DNA from: an uncultured Actinomycetes bacterium
Lineage (GTDB): Bacteria; Actinomycetota; Acidimicrobiia; Acidimicrobiales; Ilumatobacteraceae
Assembly (NCBI GenBank): GCA_937927625.1
Contig: CALBSD010000105.1
Location: forward strand, 1-13,747
Direction: 5' to 3'
Length of the DNA stretch: 13,747 nucleotides
Under the pieces are notes generated by a model. The model was given only the letters and a program-made list of their open reading frames with translations, had not been told where the DNA came from and did no database searches. Positions 13,563 to 13,747 of the stretch are shown piece after piece; position 1 is the first letter of the stretch, and each line of letters opens with the position of its first letter. The position numbers and the translations under genes are program-made.

Positions 13563-13579
13563 AGTTAGACACTCTAACT
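13563..13579. promoter_or_regulatory. Operator-like inverted repeat in front of the yeiH-ssuD operon
   Basis: AGTTAGA and TCTAACT are perfect inverted repeats around CAC, a 17-bp dyad of the size TetR dimers bind. It abuts the ATG at 13562 and covers the candidate -10, so a bound repressor would block initiation. The TetR protein encoded at the operon's end is the obvious candidate. I saw no second copy elsewhere in the window. Confidence 0.6.
13571..13576 (-). promoter_or_regulatory. Candidate -10 element (TAGAGT) of the yeiH operon
   Basis: On the minus strand TAGAGT fits TAnnnT and ends eight bases before the ATG, the same spacing as the pheA candidate. The -35 region is weak (TTTCTT about 17 bases upstream). 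No Shine-Dalgarno sequence precedes this start, in keeping with a leaderless message. Confidence 0.4.
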
Positions 13580-13604
13580 GGTGTGCCAGGTTGAAGAAAT
13601 GGGG

Positions 13605-13643
13605 GATTTTGGGCTTTCTCTTTACCAAATCCTTGATTTTGGG
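13605..13643. repeat. Spaced direct repeats GATTTTGGG with an imperfect dyad
   Basis: GATTTTGGG occurs at 13605-13613 and 13635-13643, exactly 30 bases apart. The second copy is half of an imperfect dyad, CCAAATC-CTT-GATTTTGG (13625-13642). They lie in the divergent gap between yeiH and the edge ORF, where a second regulator could bind; a chance origin is possible. Confidence 0.35.
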
Positions 13644-13673
13644 TACCTACGGTGAAGGACTGAGAAGTTCACC

Positions 13674-13747
13674 ATGAAGACCACGATTCACCCCATCACC
13701 ACTCAGCCGACACGACGGTCTAACCGTCTCGCACCGGCACCTCATAC
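13674..13747 (+). CDS. Possible start of a plus-strand gene, truncated by the window edge
   Basis: ATG 13674 opens a frame of 24 visible codons (M-K-T-T-I-H-P-I-T-T-Q-P-T-R-R-S-N-R-L-A...) that runs off the right edge. AGAAG about six bases upstream is a weak ribosome site. The first residues recall ribosomal protein L31 (M-K-x-x-I-H-P), but the sequence then diverges, so I do not assign it. It would be transcribed divergently from the yeiH operon. Too little is visible to confirm that it is coding. Confidence 0.4.
   Translation, partial: MKTTIHPITTQPTRRSNRLAPAPH

Noticed and set aside
13674..13747. Ribosomal protein L31 start (M-K-x-x-I-H-P).
   Set aside because: The residues after the first seven do not follow L31, lacking its conserved continuation and cysteines within the visible part.

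Overview
The window looks like chromosomal DNA of a free-living actinobacterium, possibly an aquatic Acidimicrobiia-type lineage. This is inferred from moderate G+C, mixed Shine-Dalgarno and leaderless-looking starts, a LysM/transglycosylase secretory protein, an Excalibur-domain membrane protein, and pheA next to serine tRNA genes. No insertion sequence, integrase, CRISPR array or phage gene is visible. The coding content is intact, with no frameshifts seen.

Left part (1-2710). A membrane-protein gene runs leftward off the edge. Divergent from it is a rightward dsbB-like / thioredoxin-fold pair for extracytoplasmic thiol oxidation, then pheA (prephenate dehydratase) and tRNA-Ser(UGA). A perfect hairpin flanked by A and T tracts (2713-2747) serves as a terminator in both directions.

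Middle (2750-7508, all minus strand). A complete four-gene BMP/PnrA-type ABC importer, probably for nucleosides: lipoprotein receptor, double ATPase and two permeases. The last two gene junctions overlap (TAATG, ATGA). A strong 14-bp hairpin lies inside the first codons of the ATPase gene, just after the receptor gene, and may set receptor:transporter stoichiometry.

Centre right (7695-8543). tRNA-Ser(GCU) is followed after one base by the ATG of a secreted LysM plus lysozyme-like protein, so that mRNA may be released leaderless by tRNA 3' processing. tRNA-Arg(ACG) and a second bidirectional terminator follow.

Right part. A short-chain dehydrogenase (minus) diverges from an Excalibur-domain membrane protein (plus). 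From 13562 leftward runs the most system-like locus: a YeiH-family exporter, an SsuD-like alkanesulfonate monooxygenase, a class I glutamine-amidotransferase-like hydrolase and a TetR regulator, the last three joined by 1-4 base overlaps. A perfect 17-bp dyad (AGTTAGA-CAC-TCTAACT) covers the predicted -10 and start of the operon, as expected for the site of the operon's own TetR protein. My reading is a sulfonate desulfonation module with sulfite/sulfate efflux and a gamma-glutamyl hydrolase of unknown role. At the far right edge a plus-strand ORF begins and is cut off.
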